A program made the position numbers and the translations under genes. The notes under the pieces were generated by a model. The model worked only from the letters and a program-made list of their open reading frames with translations, searched no databases and was not told the DNA's origin. A stretch of DNA of 64,000 nucleotides from Noviherbaspirillum aridicola. Lineage in GTDB: Bacteria > Pseudomonadota > Gammaproteobacteria > Burkholderiales > Burkholderiaceae_D. Positions 57,456-64,000 of this stretch are shown here, piece by piece. The stretch spans positions 158,591 through 222,590 of the forward strand of contig NZ_BPMK01000009.1 in NCBI RefSeq assembly GCF_019656455.1, in the 5' to 3' direction. Every line of letters starts with the position of its first letter. Within the stretch, counting starts at the first letter, position 1.

Positions 57456-58901
57456 ATGACCGCCAGCGTAGTCCGCCCCCCTTCCTCTTCGTCCCTCCGC
57501 ATCGAGCCCGTGCCGCCTCCCGCGCCCCGGCAAGCGACGGCCGCCCCCGTCACCCCGGGACCCTCCGACACGAGCCGGGCAAGGCATTCGCCCGCCGCCG
57601 ACCATGGCTGGCGCGCCCGCTTCCGGGAGGCGGCGCGGGAAGCGCTCACCGCCCCGCAGGGGCACGGGCACGGCCACGGGCACGCGGTTGTGCGGTCAAG
57701 GACGCGGGAAACCGTGCGACAGGCCATCGGCCGCGCGGAGTTCGATGCCTTCATGGGCGGCCAGTACCGGCAGCCGCTGAAGGACGCCGCCCGCGCACAG
57801 CTGGGCGACAGCGGCGGCGCGCGTGCCGGTTTCTGGCTGCGCTACGAACTGGTACGCCGCCCGACGCGGATTACATACTCCGATGCGAATGGCGGGCGGC
57901 TGCTGTCCCGCATTCCCGGCAATGGCGAGGCGATCATACGTGTCGCCGGCGACAGGCCGCACTTCTACTGGCTTCCCGCGCAAGGCTTGCCACCCGCGGT
58001 TCAGGAGCGCTACCGCAGCGTGGGCGGCCCTGCGTTGAACGAGGACGGTACTGTCGGAGGCGGCGTGACAGGCAAGGTGTACCCCGGTGTGAACCTGACC
58101 GAGCACGGCGGCGGCGAAGACTTCGTGGCGGTGAAAATCAGCGACGCCGCGCCAAAGAAAGCATTCGACAGGCGGGTGGGCGAGAACGGACGGGCAATGT
58201 GGACCGGCATCGGGCAAAGCACTGCGGTCATCCCGCGTCACGGCGTATCACTGACGCCGGACAAAGCCTATCTCGTGGGCCAGCTCGCCCGCTGGGGAAG
58301 TCTGCAGACAGTGATCAACGAACTGCATGCCCGTCTGACGCGTGATCCGGATACAAGGGCAGTGATGATTCACGCTCTGGCCTGCCGGATACTTGCGGCG
58401 GTGCGCGCCTTCCACGCCCTCGGCTACCGTCACTGGGATATCAAACCGGAGAATCTCGTTCTGAGCCGCGACGGCAGCGTCAGACTCGTCGATCTCGACG
58501 TCTGCGTCGCGGACTCGGATGACGGCGAATTCATGTCGGGCGTCAGAGTCGGCACAGATCACTATATCCAGCCGTTCTACGCGACTGGCAATACAGCCAC
58601 CTCGGGCGATGTCTACAGTACAGGCGCGGTCCTCTACGCCCTGGCGCACGGGCATGAGCATGGACTGCCGCCGGCCGGGTTCCCTGCCGAGGTGATCGAG
58701 GATCTTCCCACCGATGAACTCGCCTGGTGCGCGGCGCGGATGATGGCGGCGCGGCCCGAGCAACGTCCGACGCTGGAGGCAGTCGCGGAAATGAACTACT
58801 TCAAGCGCAAGCCGCTGACCGACGCCGAATTCACCCGCCGCCTCGCGGAAGTCCTCTCGCCGCCGCCGCACGAGGGCGGCCCGGCGCCCGCCGCGAACTA
58901 A
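57456..58901 (+). CDS. Atypical eukaryote-like protein kinase, possible secreted effector
   Basis: The 481-residue protein has a Pro/Ser-rich, low-complexity N-terminus of about 100 residues with an HGHGHGH tract. A kinase-like domain at about 195-460 has a Gly-rich loop (GGGVTGKVYPG), VAVK (Lys227) and a catalytic loop HWDIKPENL (Asp328, Asn333) instead of HRD. DLD (346-348) replaces DFG and GTDHYIQPF replaces the GT..Y..PE motif. The essential Lys and Asp residues remain, so activity is possible. The start is uncertain: ATGs at 57423 and 57456 and a GTG at 57369 are in frame, none with a clear ribosome site. The design recalls type III effector kinases, but no secretion genes are adjacent. 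Confidence 0.7.
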   Translation: MTASVVRPPSSSSLRIEPVPPPAPRQATAAPVTPGPSDTSRARHSPAADHGWRARFREAAREALTAPQGHGHGHGHAVVRSRTRETVRQAIGRAEFDAFMGGQYRQPLKDAARAQLGDSGGARAGFWLRYELVRRPTRITYSDANGGRLLSRIPGNGEAIIRVAGDRPHFYWLPAQGLPPAVQERYRSVGGPALNEDGTVGGGVTGKVYPGVNLTEHGGGEDFVAVKISDAAPKKAFDRRVGENGRAMWTGIGQSTAVIPRHGVSLTPDKAYLVGQLARWGSLQTVINELHARLTRDPDTRAVMIHALACRILAAVRAFHALGYRHWDIKPENLVLSRDGSVRLVDLDVCVADSDDGEFMSGVRVGTDHYIQPFYATGNTATSGDVYSTGAVLYALAHGHEHGLPPAGFPAEVIEDLPTDELAWCAARMMAARPEQRPTLEAVAEMNYFKRKPLTDAEFTRRLAEVLSPPPHEGGPAPAAN

Positions 58902-58974
58902 CAAGTCCCGCCATGCTCTGACGCGCATCAGGCCCGCCCCGGCGCCTGTCCTTCAAGCCGGAAAGGAGAGATGC

Positions 58975-59691
58975 ATGTTCGGAAGCAAGAATCTGAAGCG
59001 CGCACGGGTTGCCGTACTGGCTGCGGACGGCTACGAAAAAGCCGAGCTCACCGCGCCGGCGGACGCGCTGCGCGAACGCGGCGCACGGGTCGAGATCGTC
59101 TCCCTGCACCCCGGCAGCATCCGCGGCGTCAATCTGCATGAACCCGCCGGTCGCATCCGCGTGGACCACAGCCTGGCCGACGCCGATGCCGGAGCCTATG
59201 ACGCGCTGCTGATCCCCGGCGGACTCGTCAATCCCGATCTGCTGCGGCAGTCGGCCGAAGCCCGGGCCTTCGTGCGCGCCTTCGACACCGCCGGCAAGCC
59301 GGTCGCCTCGCTCTGCCATGGGCCGGGGGTGCTGGCCTCGGCCGGTCTGGCGCGTGGACGCATGCTGACTTCCTGGCCGGGTCTGCGCGAGGAGTTCGTC
59401 CAGGCGGGAGCGGCCTGGCGCGACGAGGCGGTGGTCCGGGACCGCAACTGGGTGACCGGCAGAAGTCCGCAGGACATGAATGCCTTCATCCGCGCCATGT
59501 GCGATCTTTTCGCCGAGGCCGGGGCGGCGGCGGCCGGCGGTCCGCGGCTGCAGCCGGCGGCGCCGGTGCAGAAGGCGCAGCGCGTGCTGCGGAGCCTGCC
59601 GCGCCCTTCCGCGAAAACCCTGCTCGGGCTGGCCGTGATCGGGGCCGGCATCGCCGTCGCCACGCGCCGGCGCCATTCCGTCGCGGGCTGA
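58975..59691 (+). CDS. DJ-1/PfpI family protein with C-terminal membrane tail
   Basis: The 238-residue protein has a DJ-1/PfpI domain at about 8-185 with the nucleophile Cys114 in SLCHGPGVLAS, as in type 1 glutamine amidotransferase-like proteases, deglycases or hydratases. A 40-residue C-terminal extension ends in a hydrophobic helix (TLLGLAVIGAGIAVA) and a basic tail, so it may be membrane tethered. AAAGGAGAG precedes the ATG. The 66-residue gene follows by 14 bases. Confidence 0.85.
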   Translation: MFGSKNLKRARVAVLAADGYEKAELTAPADALRERGARVEIVSLHPGSIRGVNLHEPAGRIRVDHSLADADAGAYDALLIPGGLVNPDLLRQSAEARAFVRAFDTAGKPVASLCHGPGVLASAGLARGRMLTSWPGLREEFVQAGAAWRDEAVVRDRNWVTGRSPQDMNAFIRAMCDLFAEAGAAAAGGPRLQPAAPVQKAQRVLRSLPRPSAKTLLGLAVIGAGIAVATRRRHSVAG

Positions 59692-59705
59692 GAAAAGGAG
59701 TCGTC

Positions 59706-59906
59706 ATGCATGTCTATATCGTCAAGACCGAGGATGGTTATCTCTATCCGTTCGCGGGCGACGCCTCGCTGACCGACCGCGAGGATCAGGCCGGGCGCTG
59801 GGCCAGCGCCGGCGAGGCCAGCGAAAACGCGGTGCGGCTCGGGTACAAGGAAGGCAGCTTCCGCGTCATCGCCATCGACGCCGACGACGAGCCGCCGGTG
59901 CACTGA
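59706..59906 (+). CDS. Small acidic protein of unknown function
   Basis: The 66-residue protein MHVYIVKTEDGYLYPFAGDA ends with an acidic tail and has no signal peptide. AAAAGGAG lies six bases before the ATG, and the gene follows the DJ-1/PfpI gene by 14 bases, so both are probably one operon. No family is recognised. Confidence 0.65.
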   Translation: MHVYIVKTEDGYLYPFAGDASLTDREDQAGRWASAGEASENAVRLGYKEGSFRVIAIDADDEPPVH

Positions 59907-60052
59907 GGGCACGCCGCGGCGCGCGTTATTCGGGAAGGTTTGACCTAGAGCAATAAATTTGCGGACCTGGGCGGGTAGAGTCCGCCTCAATTGTTGCTTT
60001 ACGTAAACATAATACAGGCCCGGAGACGTCCTGCCCGGCGCAAGGCCCGCTC

Positions 60053-61237
60053 GTGCAAACTCTTAAAAACACCTCGCAAGCGCTCGCGCGCGCCGTGCTC
60101 GGCGTCGCCCCGCAAAAATTCTTCGGCAGCCTATTCCTGCCGGGCGGCCATGCGCCGCTGCTGTCGCGCAAGCGCGCCGACATGATCATTTCGCGGGTGC
60201 GGATGGTGGCCGGCCTGTTCGCCGTGCTCACGCCGCTCTGGATCCTGGTCGACGCGCTCGTGTTTCCGTGGCCGGTCGCCGGCCTGCTGGTGGCGGGGCG
60301 GGTAGTGACCACGCTGGCCTTTGCGCTGCTGGCGGTGTCGGCCAGGCCCAGCGGCCGGCTGTTCGACGCTTACCGCGCGCTCGCCTTCATGTTCAGCATC
60401 CCGACGCTGTTCTTCATCTATTCGCATCCCCTGCTGTCGCATTTCAGCGTGGCCGGCCCGGCGGCCGCGATCGCCGCCGGCTACGCCTTTCTCCCCTTCG
60501 TGATGGTGGCCGGGCTCAGCGTGTTTCCGCTGACCGCGTCCGAAGGCGCGGTGTTCGCGGTGCCAGTGCTCGCGGCCGAAGCGGTGATCGCGCTGATGCA
60601 GCTGGACATGCTGAACTGGGCCTCCCACCTCGGCGCTTTCTGGCTGCTGATGCTGATCGCGACGGTGGCCATCCTGGCCGGCATGAGCCAGCTCAGTTTC
60701 ATGATGTCGCTGATCCGGCAGGCGACGCATGACGGTCTGACCGGCTGCTTCGCCCGCGCCAGCGGCGAGGAACTGCTGGAGATACAGTTTCACATCGCCG
60801 AGCGCAGCGGCGCCCCGCTCTCCCTGGTCTTCGTCGACATCGACCATTTCAAGCAGATCAACGACCGTTTCGGGCATGAAGCCGGCGATCGCGTGCTCGC
60901 GCACGCAGCGCAGACGATGCGCGCCGGACTGCGCACCGGCGACATCCTGCTGCGCTGGGGCGGCGAGGAATTCCTGCTGATCCTGCCCAATACCGATGGC
61001 GCGACCGCGGCCTCGGTGGTGCGCCGCCTGCGCGAAGGCGGGCTCGGCAAGCGGCCCGACGGCAGTCATGTGACGGCGAGCTTCGGCGTCGCCGAACGCG
61101 CCGCCGACGGCGCGGCCGGCTGGCCGCAGCTGGTGGAGATTGCGGACCAGCGGATGTACCTGGCCAAGATCGGCGGCAGGGACCGCTGCGTCGGCCGGAC
61201 CGAAGAACAGCACGCGCAGCAGGTGCAGCTTGCCTAG
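60053..61237 (+). CDS. Membrane diguanylate cyclase with multi-helix sensor
   Basis: The 394-residue protein has about six N-terminal membrane helices (about 45-220), a MASE-type sensor without recognised residues. A GGDEF domain follows with GGEEF at 303-307 and RTGD as the inhibitory site, so it should make cyclic di-GMP. The start is a GTG at 60053 with a weak ribosome site; a palindrome TTTACGTAAA at 60000-60009 lies in the leader. The next gene starts inside its last codons. Confidence 0.85.
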   Translation: MQTLKNTSQALARAVLGVAPQKFFGSLFLPGGHAPLLSRKRADMIISRVRMVAGLFAVLTPLWILVDALVFPWPVAGLLVAGRVVTTLAFALLAVSARPSGRLFDAYRALAFMFSIPTLFFIYSHPLLSHFSVAGPAAAIAAGYAFLPFVMVAGLSVFPLTASEGAVFAVPVLAAEAVIALMQLDMLNWASHLGAFWLLMLIATVAILAGMSQLSFMMSLIRQATHDGLTGCFARASGEELLEIQFHIAERSGAPLSLVFVDIDHFKQINDRFGHEAGDRVLAHAAQTMRAGLRTGDILLRWGGEEFLLILPNTDGATAASVVRRLREGGLGKRPDGSHVTASFGVAERAADGAAGWPQLVEIADQRMYLAKIGGRDRCVGRTEEQHAQQVQLA

Positions 61238-63872
61238 CCTCCCCGCCCTCTCCGCGCTCCTCGCCCTGCCGGCACGGCTGCTGCATACCCTCACCGGCTA
61301 CGTGTTCTGCGCGACCGTCGGCGTGGCGGCGCTGGTCTTTCTCGGCGCCACCCTGGCATCGTCGCTCCTGTACGAACGGCTGCTGGAAGAGCGCAACCTG
61401 GAAACCTCCGCCGAGATCGCGCAACAGAACCGCGACGACGTGATCGCGGCGCTGCGCCAGGGCGGCCGCCAGCCGCATCTGGAAGACACGCTGGCCGGCA
61501 TCCGCGCCACCTTTCCCAGCACGGTGCGGGAAATCCGCGTCTGGCCCGCACCCGTGACGGCTGGCCGGGATGACGGGCGCGGCGATGCGCGTGGCGACAT
61601 GGCCACGCCGGCGGTGCGCCGGCTGCTGGCGGACGGGGAGCCGGTGCGTGAAGTGGAGCGCGGCGCGGTCCGCCATGTCTTCCCGCTGGCGGCGGAATCC
61701 GCCTGTCTCGGCTGCCATCGCGCCGCCCGCGAGGGAGACGTGCTCGGCGCGGTCGAGATCGTGCACGGCCTGCAGACCGTCAGCGCCACGGTGCGCGGCT
61801 ACTACGTCGCGCTGTTCGTCGCGCTCGGCACGCTGGTGCTGGCGGCGGCCGGCCTGCTGACGCGGCGCGCGGCGCGGCGGCTCGACCGCTCGGCGGCGGC
61901 CTTCCGGCACGAGGTGGAGACGATCAACACGATCAAGGATTTCGAGCGCTTCCATCCCGGGCGTGCCGATTTCGGCTTCGAGGAATTCAACCAGGCCTTC
62001 AGCCATGTGGCCACGCTGGTGGAGAAGATCAAGGCGGTCGCGGTCGACAAGGGCGTGCTGGAATTCGAGATCCGGCTGCTGGAAAAATTCATCATCACCT
62101 CCAACGTGGTGCGCGACTGGCGCGAGTTCATCAAGAACCTGCTGCTGGAAATCCATCCCATCATCGACGCCTATGCGCTGGTCACCATCTTCCGCGTTGA
62201 AGAGGAAGCGTATGAGTGCGAGATCTTCTGGCGCAGCCCGCCGACGGCGCGCACGCGCGCGCTGTTCGAGCGCATCCTGCGCGCGCAGCTGCAGGGCCAT
62301 GCCTTCTTCGGCGACGGCGTGCAGCTGCAGATCGCCCACAACATCGCCGGCGACGGCGAGCACCTGCCCGAGCTGAGCACGCACGACATCGAACTGCAGA
62401 CCAAGACGCTGCTGCTGGACACGCCCAAGATCGGCGGCATCGTCGGCATCGGCGTGCAGTCGCTGATGGCGCAGGACAATGTGCGCCACATGGTGATCGG
62501 CAGCATCCTGACCACGCTGCTCAACCTGGTCGGCTCGGTGAAGGCGATCTACAAGTACACCAAGGACCTGGAGCACTACGCCACCCGCGATCCGCTCACC
62601 GACCTGTACAACCAGCGCATGTTCTGGGAACTGCTCGGCTATGAAGTCGGCCGCGCCCGCCGGCATGACCAGCAGTTCGCGGTGATGGTCCTCGACCTCG
62701 ACAACTTCAAGACCATCAATGACCGCTTCGGGCATCACGTCGGCGACAGCTTCCTGCAGGAGTTCGCCGATGTGCTGCGCGGCGCGGTGCGCAACGGCGA
62801 CATGCTGGCGCGGCACGGCGGCGACGAATTCTGCGTGATCCTGCCCGAGGCGTCGGAAAACCAGGCGCGCACCGTGGCCGAGCGCATCCTCGAGGCGCTC
62901 GACGGCTTCACGATGGAGACCGCGGACGGCATCCGCCTCAAGGCCACCACCTCGATCGGCATCGCCGTCAGTCCCATGCACGGCGACAATCCGAAGGACC
63001 TGTTCCTGGTGGCCGACAACATGGTGTACAAGGCCAAGCGCAGCGGCAAGAACGCCATCGCCATCCCGAGCGAGGACGAGATGGCGGATGTGTTCCGCAA
63101 GGCGGGCGAGAAGAACCTGATGATCCGCAACGCGCTCGACGAAGACCGCATCGTGCCGAGCTTCCAGCCGATCTGCAACGCCGCCACGGGCGAGATCGTG
63201 ATTCATGAACTGCTGATGCGCATACAGCTGGACGACCAGCTGGTCGCCGCCAACGATTTCATCGCCGAGGCCGAGAGCATGGGCATCGCGCACAAGATGG
63301 ACTATCAGCTGGTGGAAAAGGCCTTCGCGCAGATCGAACGCCAGGGTTACGAGGGCATGCTCTTCGTGAACCTGTCGCCCAAGGCGCTGATCGTCGGCGA
63401 ATTCGCCGACCGCGTCGGCCGCCTCGCCGAACGCCACGGCATCCGTCCCGATCGCATCGTGTTCGAAATCACCGAGCGCGAGACGGTGCGCAACCTGGCG
63501 CTGCTGGAGAAATTCGTGCTCGACGCGAAGCTGCAGGGCTTTTCCTTCGCGATCGACGATTTCGGTTCCGGCTATTCGTCGTTCCAGTACATCAAGTGCT
63601 TCCCGGTGGACTACATCAAGATCGAGGGCGAGTTCATCCGCAACATGCTGCATGACGAGGTCTACATGGCCTTCGTCAAGAGCATCGTCACGCTGGCGCG
63701 CGAGCTCGGCGTGAAGACGGTGGCGGAATTCGTCGAGGACGCGGAAGTGCTGGCCGCGGTGGCGGCGCTCGGCATCGACTATGCGCAGGGCTATCACATC
63801 CGCCGTCCCGGCCCGGACCTGATGGTGCCCAGGCGCGCCGGCGGCGAGCCGGTGCAGGCGATGCTGCTGTAG
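61230..63872 (+). CDS. Haem-binding sensor GGDEF-EAL protein
   Basis: The 880-residue inner-membrane protein has a membrane helix near 18-42 and a periplasmic domain with a single CXXCH (CLGCH at 159-163), as in Tll0287-like haem sensors. A second helix follows near 190-212, then a long helical and GAF-like region. GGDEF lies at 530-534 with an RNGD inhibitory site. The EAL domain has ELL (Glu660), FEITE, DDFGSG and IKIEG. Both catalytic sites look intact. I place the start at the TTG at 61230, overlapping the previous stop; CAGG is seven bases upstream. It should couple a redox or gas signal to cyclic di-GMP turnover. Confidence 0.88.
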   Translation: MPSLPALSALLALPARLLHTLTGYVFCATVGVAALVFLGATLASSLLYERLLEERNLETSAEIAQQNRDDVIAALRQGGRQPHLEDTLAGIRATFPSTVREIRVWPAPVTAGRDDGRGDARGDMATPAVRRLLADGEPVREVERGAVRHVFPLAAESACLGCHRAAREGDVLGAVEIVHGLQTVSATVRGYYVALFVALGTLVLAAAGLLTRRAARRLDRSAAAFRHEVETINTIKDFERFHPGRADFGFEEFNQAFSHVATLVEKIKAVAVDKGVLEFEIRLLEKFIITSNVVRDWREFIKNLLLEIHPIIDAYALVTIFRVEEEAYECEIFWRSPPTARTRALFERILRAQLQGHAFFGDGVQLQIAHNIAGDGEHLPELSTHDIELQTKTLLLDTPKIGGIVGIGVQSLMAQDNVRHMVIGSILTTLLNLVGSVKAIYKYTKDLEHYATRDPLTDLYNQRMFWELLGYEVGRARRHDQQFAVMVLDLDNFKTINDRFGHHVGDSFLQEFADVLRGAVRNGDMLARHGGDEFCVILPEASENQARTVAERILEALDGFTMETADGIRLKATTSIGIAVSPMHGDNPKDLFLVADNMVYKAKRSGKNAIAIPSEDEMADVFRKAGEKNLMIRNALDEDRIVPSFQPICNAATGEIVIHELLMRIQLDDQLVAANDFIAEAESMGIAHKMDYQLVEKAFAQIERQGYEGMLFVNLSPKALIVGEFADRVGRLAERHGIRPDRIVFEITERETVRNLALLEKFVLDAKLQGFSFAIDDFGSGYSSFQYIKCFPVDYIKIEGEFIRNMLHDEVYMAFVKSIVTLARELGVKTVAEFVEDAEVLAAVAALGIDYAQGYHIRRPGPDLMVPRRAGGEPVQAMLL

Positions 63873-63874
63873 CG

Positions 63875-64000
63875 CTAGGTGTGAAGTTGCAAGAGGTTAT
63901 TTCGGTTGGTTGAGAGTCTGGACATTGGTGCTTTGCCGCCGATACCTTGGTGCGGGCGGTGCCAGTTGTAGTGGTGGTTCCACTGATGGAGCATTTCGGC
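63875..64000 (-). CDS. IS481-family transposase, C-terminal end (partial)
   Basis: The last 41 residues of a DDE transposase run off the window. WNHHYNWHRPHQGIGGKAPM is the conserved C-terminal stretch of IS481-family transposases. The stop codon at 63875-63877 lies three bases after the GGDEF-EAL stop. The element end may begin at TGTGAAGTTGC (63880), placing the stop codon just outside the element. The other end and target duplication are not visible. Confidence 0.8.
   Translation of the reverse strand, partial: AEMLHQWNHHYNWHRPHQGIGGKAPMSRLSTNRNNLLQLHT
63880..64000 (-). mobile_element. IS481-family insertion sequence, one end
   Basis: The element probably starts at TGTGAAGTTGC near 63880 and extends beyond the window; the boundary is inferred from the TGT start typical of IS481-type ends and from the limit of transposase similarity. 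It inserted directly behind the haem-GGDEF-EAL gene without breaking it. Confidence 0.6.

Noticed and set aside
59963..59987. GCGGAC/GTCCGC hairpin before the membrane GGDEF gene as a riboswitch
   Set aside because: The stem is only six pairs with a 13-base loop and lacks the conserved core of cyclic-di-GMP aptamers.
60858..63797. 979-residue antisense frame
   Set aside because: It is the mirror of the haem-GGDEF-EAL gene and has no domain.

Overview
The window is GC-rich bacterial DNA with a betaproteobacterial character. It holds Burkholderiales-type 16-stranded porins, a class I DAHP synthase, NAD-type sensors, and Ku plus a PE-ligase-polymerase LigD. Gene order and protein style suggest a free-living member of the Burkholderiales, perhaps Oxalobacteraceae; that placement is inference. 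No rRNA, tRNA or CRISPR array was seen. The window opens inside a pncC/cinA-like gene and closes inside an IS481-family transposase gene.

Layout. Positions 1-9300 hold three cyclic-di-GMP enzymes (REC-GGDEF, CHASE-GGDEF, PAS-GGDEF-EAL), an XRE/MmyB regulator with a clear palindromic operator beside a divergent membrane gene, and an NHL-repeat lipoprotein. Positions 9300-22700 are metabolic: panE, a two-gene c-type cytochrome operon, DAHP synthase, an orphan SLATT-like membrane protein, a receiver/Hpt pair, a zinc alcohol dehydrogenase divergent from a thiamine-pyrophosphate enzyme, an AI-2E exporter family protein and an old-yellow-enzyme homologue. Positions 22900-27850 carry an esterase-like lipoprotein, a metallophosphoesterase and an orphan lipoprotein.

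The outstanding region is 28100-45460. A strong sigma70-type promoter at 45427-45455 drives a long minus-strand Tad/Flp pilus operon: Flp pilin, TadG-like, an unknown secreted protein, TadE-like, another unknown secreted protein, a small pilin, CpaB, CpaC with two SH3b domains, an FHA-TadA fusion, TadB, TadC and a DUF192-TadE fusion. The last pilus gene overlaps by four bases a 496-residue secreted protein with a HINT autoprocessing domain and a C-terminal CdiA-CT RNase A-like toxin. This overlaps by four bases a CdiI-type immunity gene, which overlaps by four bases an Imm45-type immunity gene. Further coupled immunity pairs follow, one with a decayed CdiI copy, in markedly AT-richer DNA. I read this as a contact-toxin module grafted onto, and co-expressed with, a Tad pilus machine. 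That link is inferred from gene order and coupling only.

Positions 45850-51810 hold a transport operon (GntR regulator, porin, NMT1-like binding protein, ABC ATPase, permease) with a second, near-duplicate porin upstream and a REP-like palindrome inside. Positions 51980-59910 carry a Tim44-like protein, the Ku-LigD NHEJ pair, a flavodoxin-fold quinone reductase, a divergent eukaryote-like protein kinase, and a DJ-1/PfpI protein. Positions 60050-63870 are a two-gene cyclic-di-GMP operon whose second product has a CXXCH haem motif in its sensor region. An IS481-family element follows directly.
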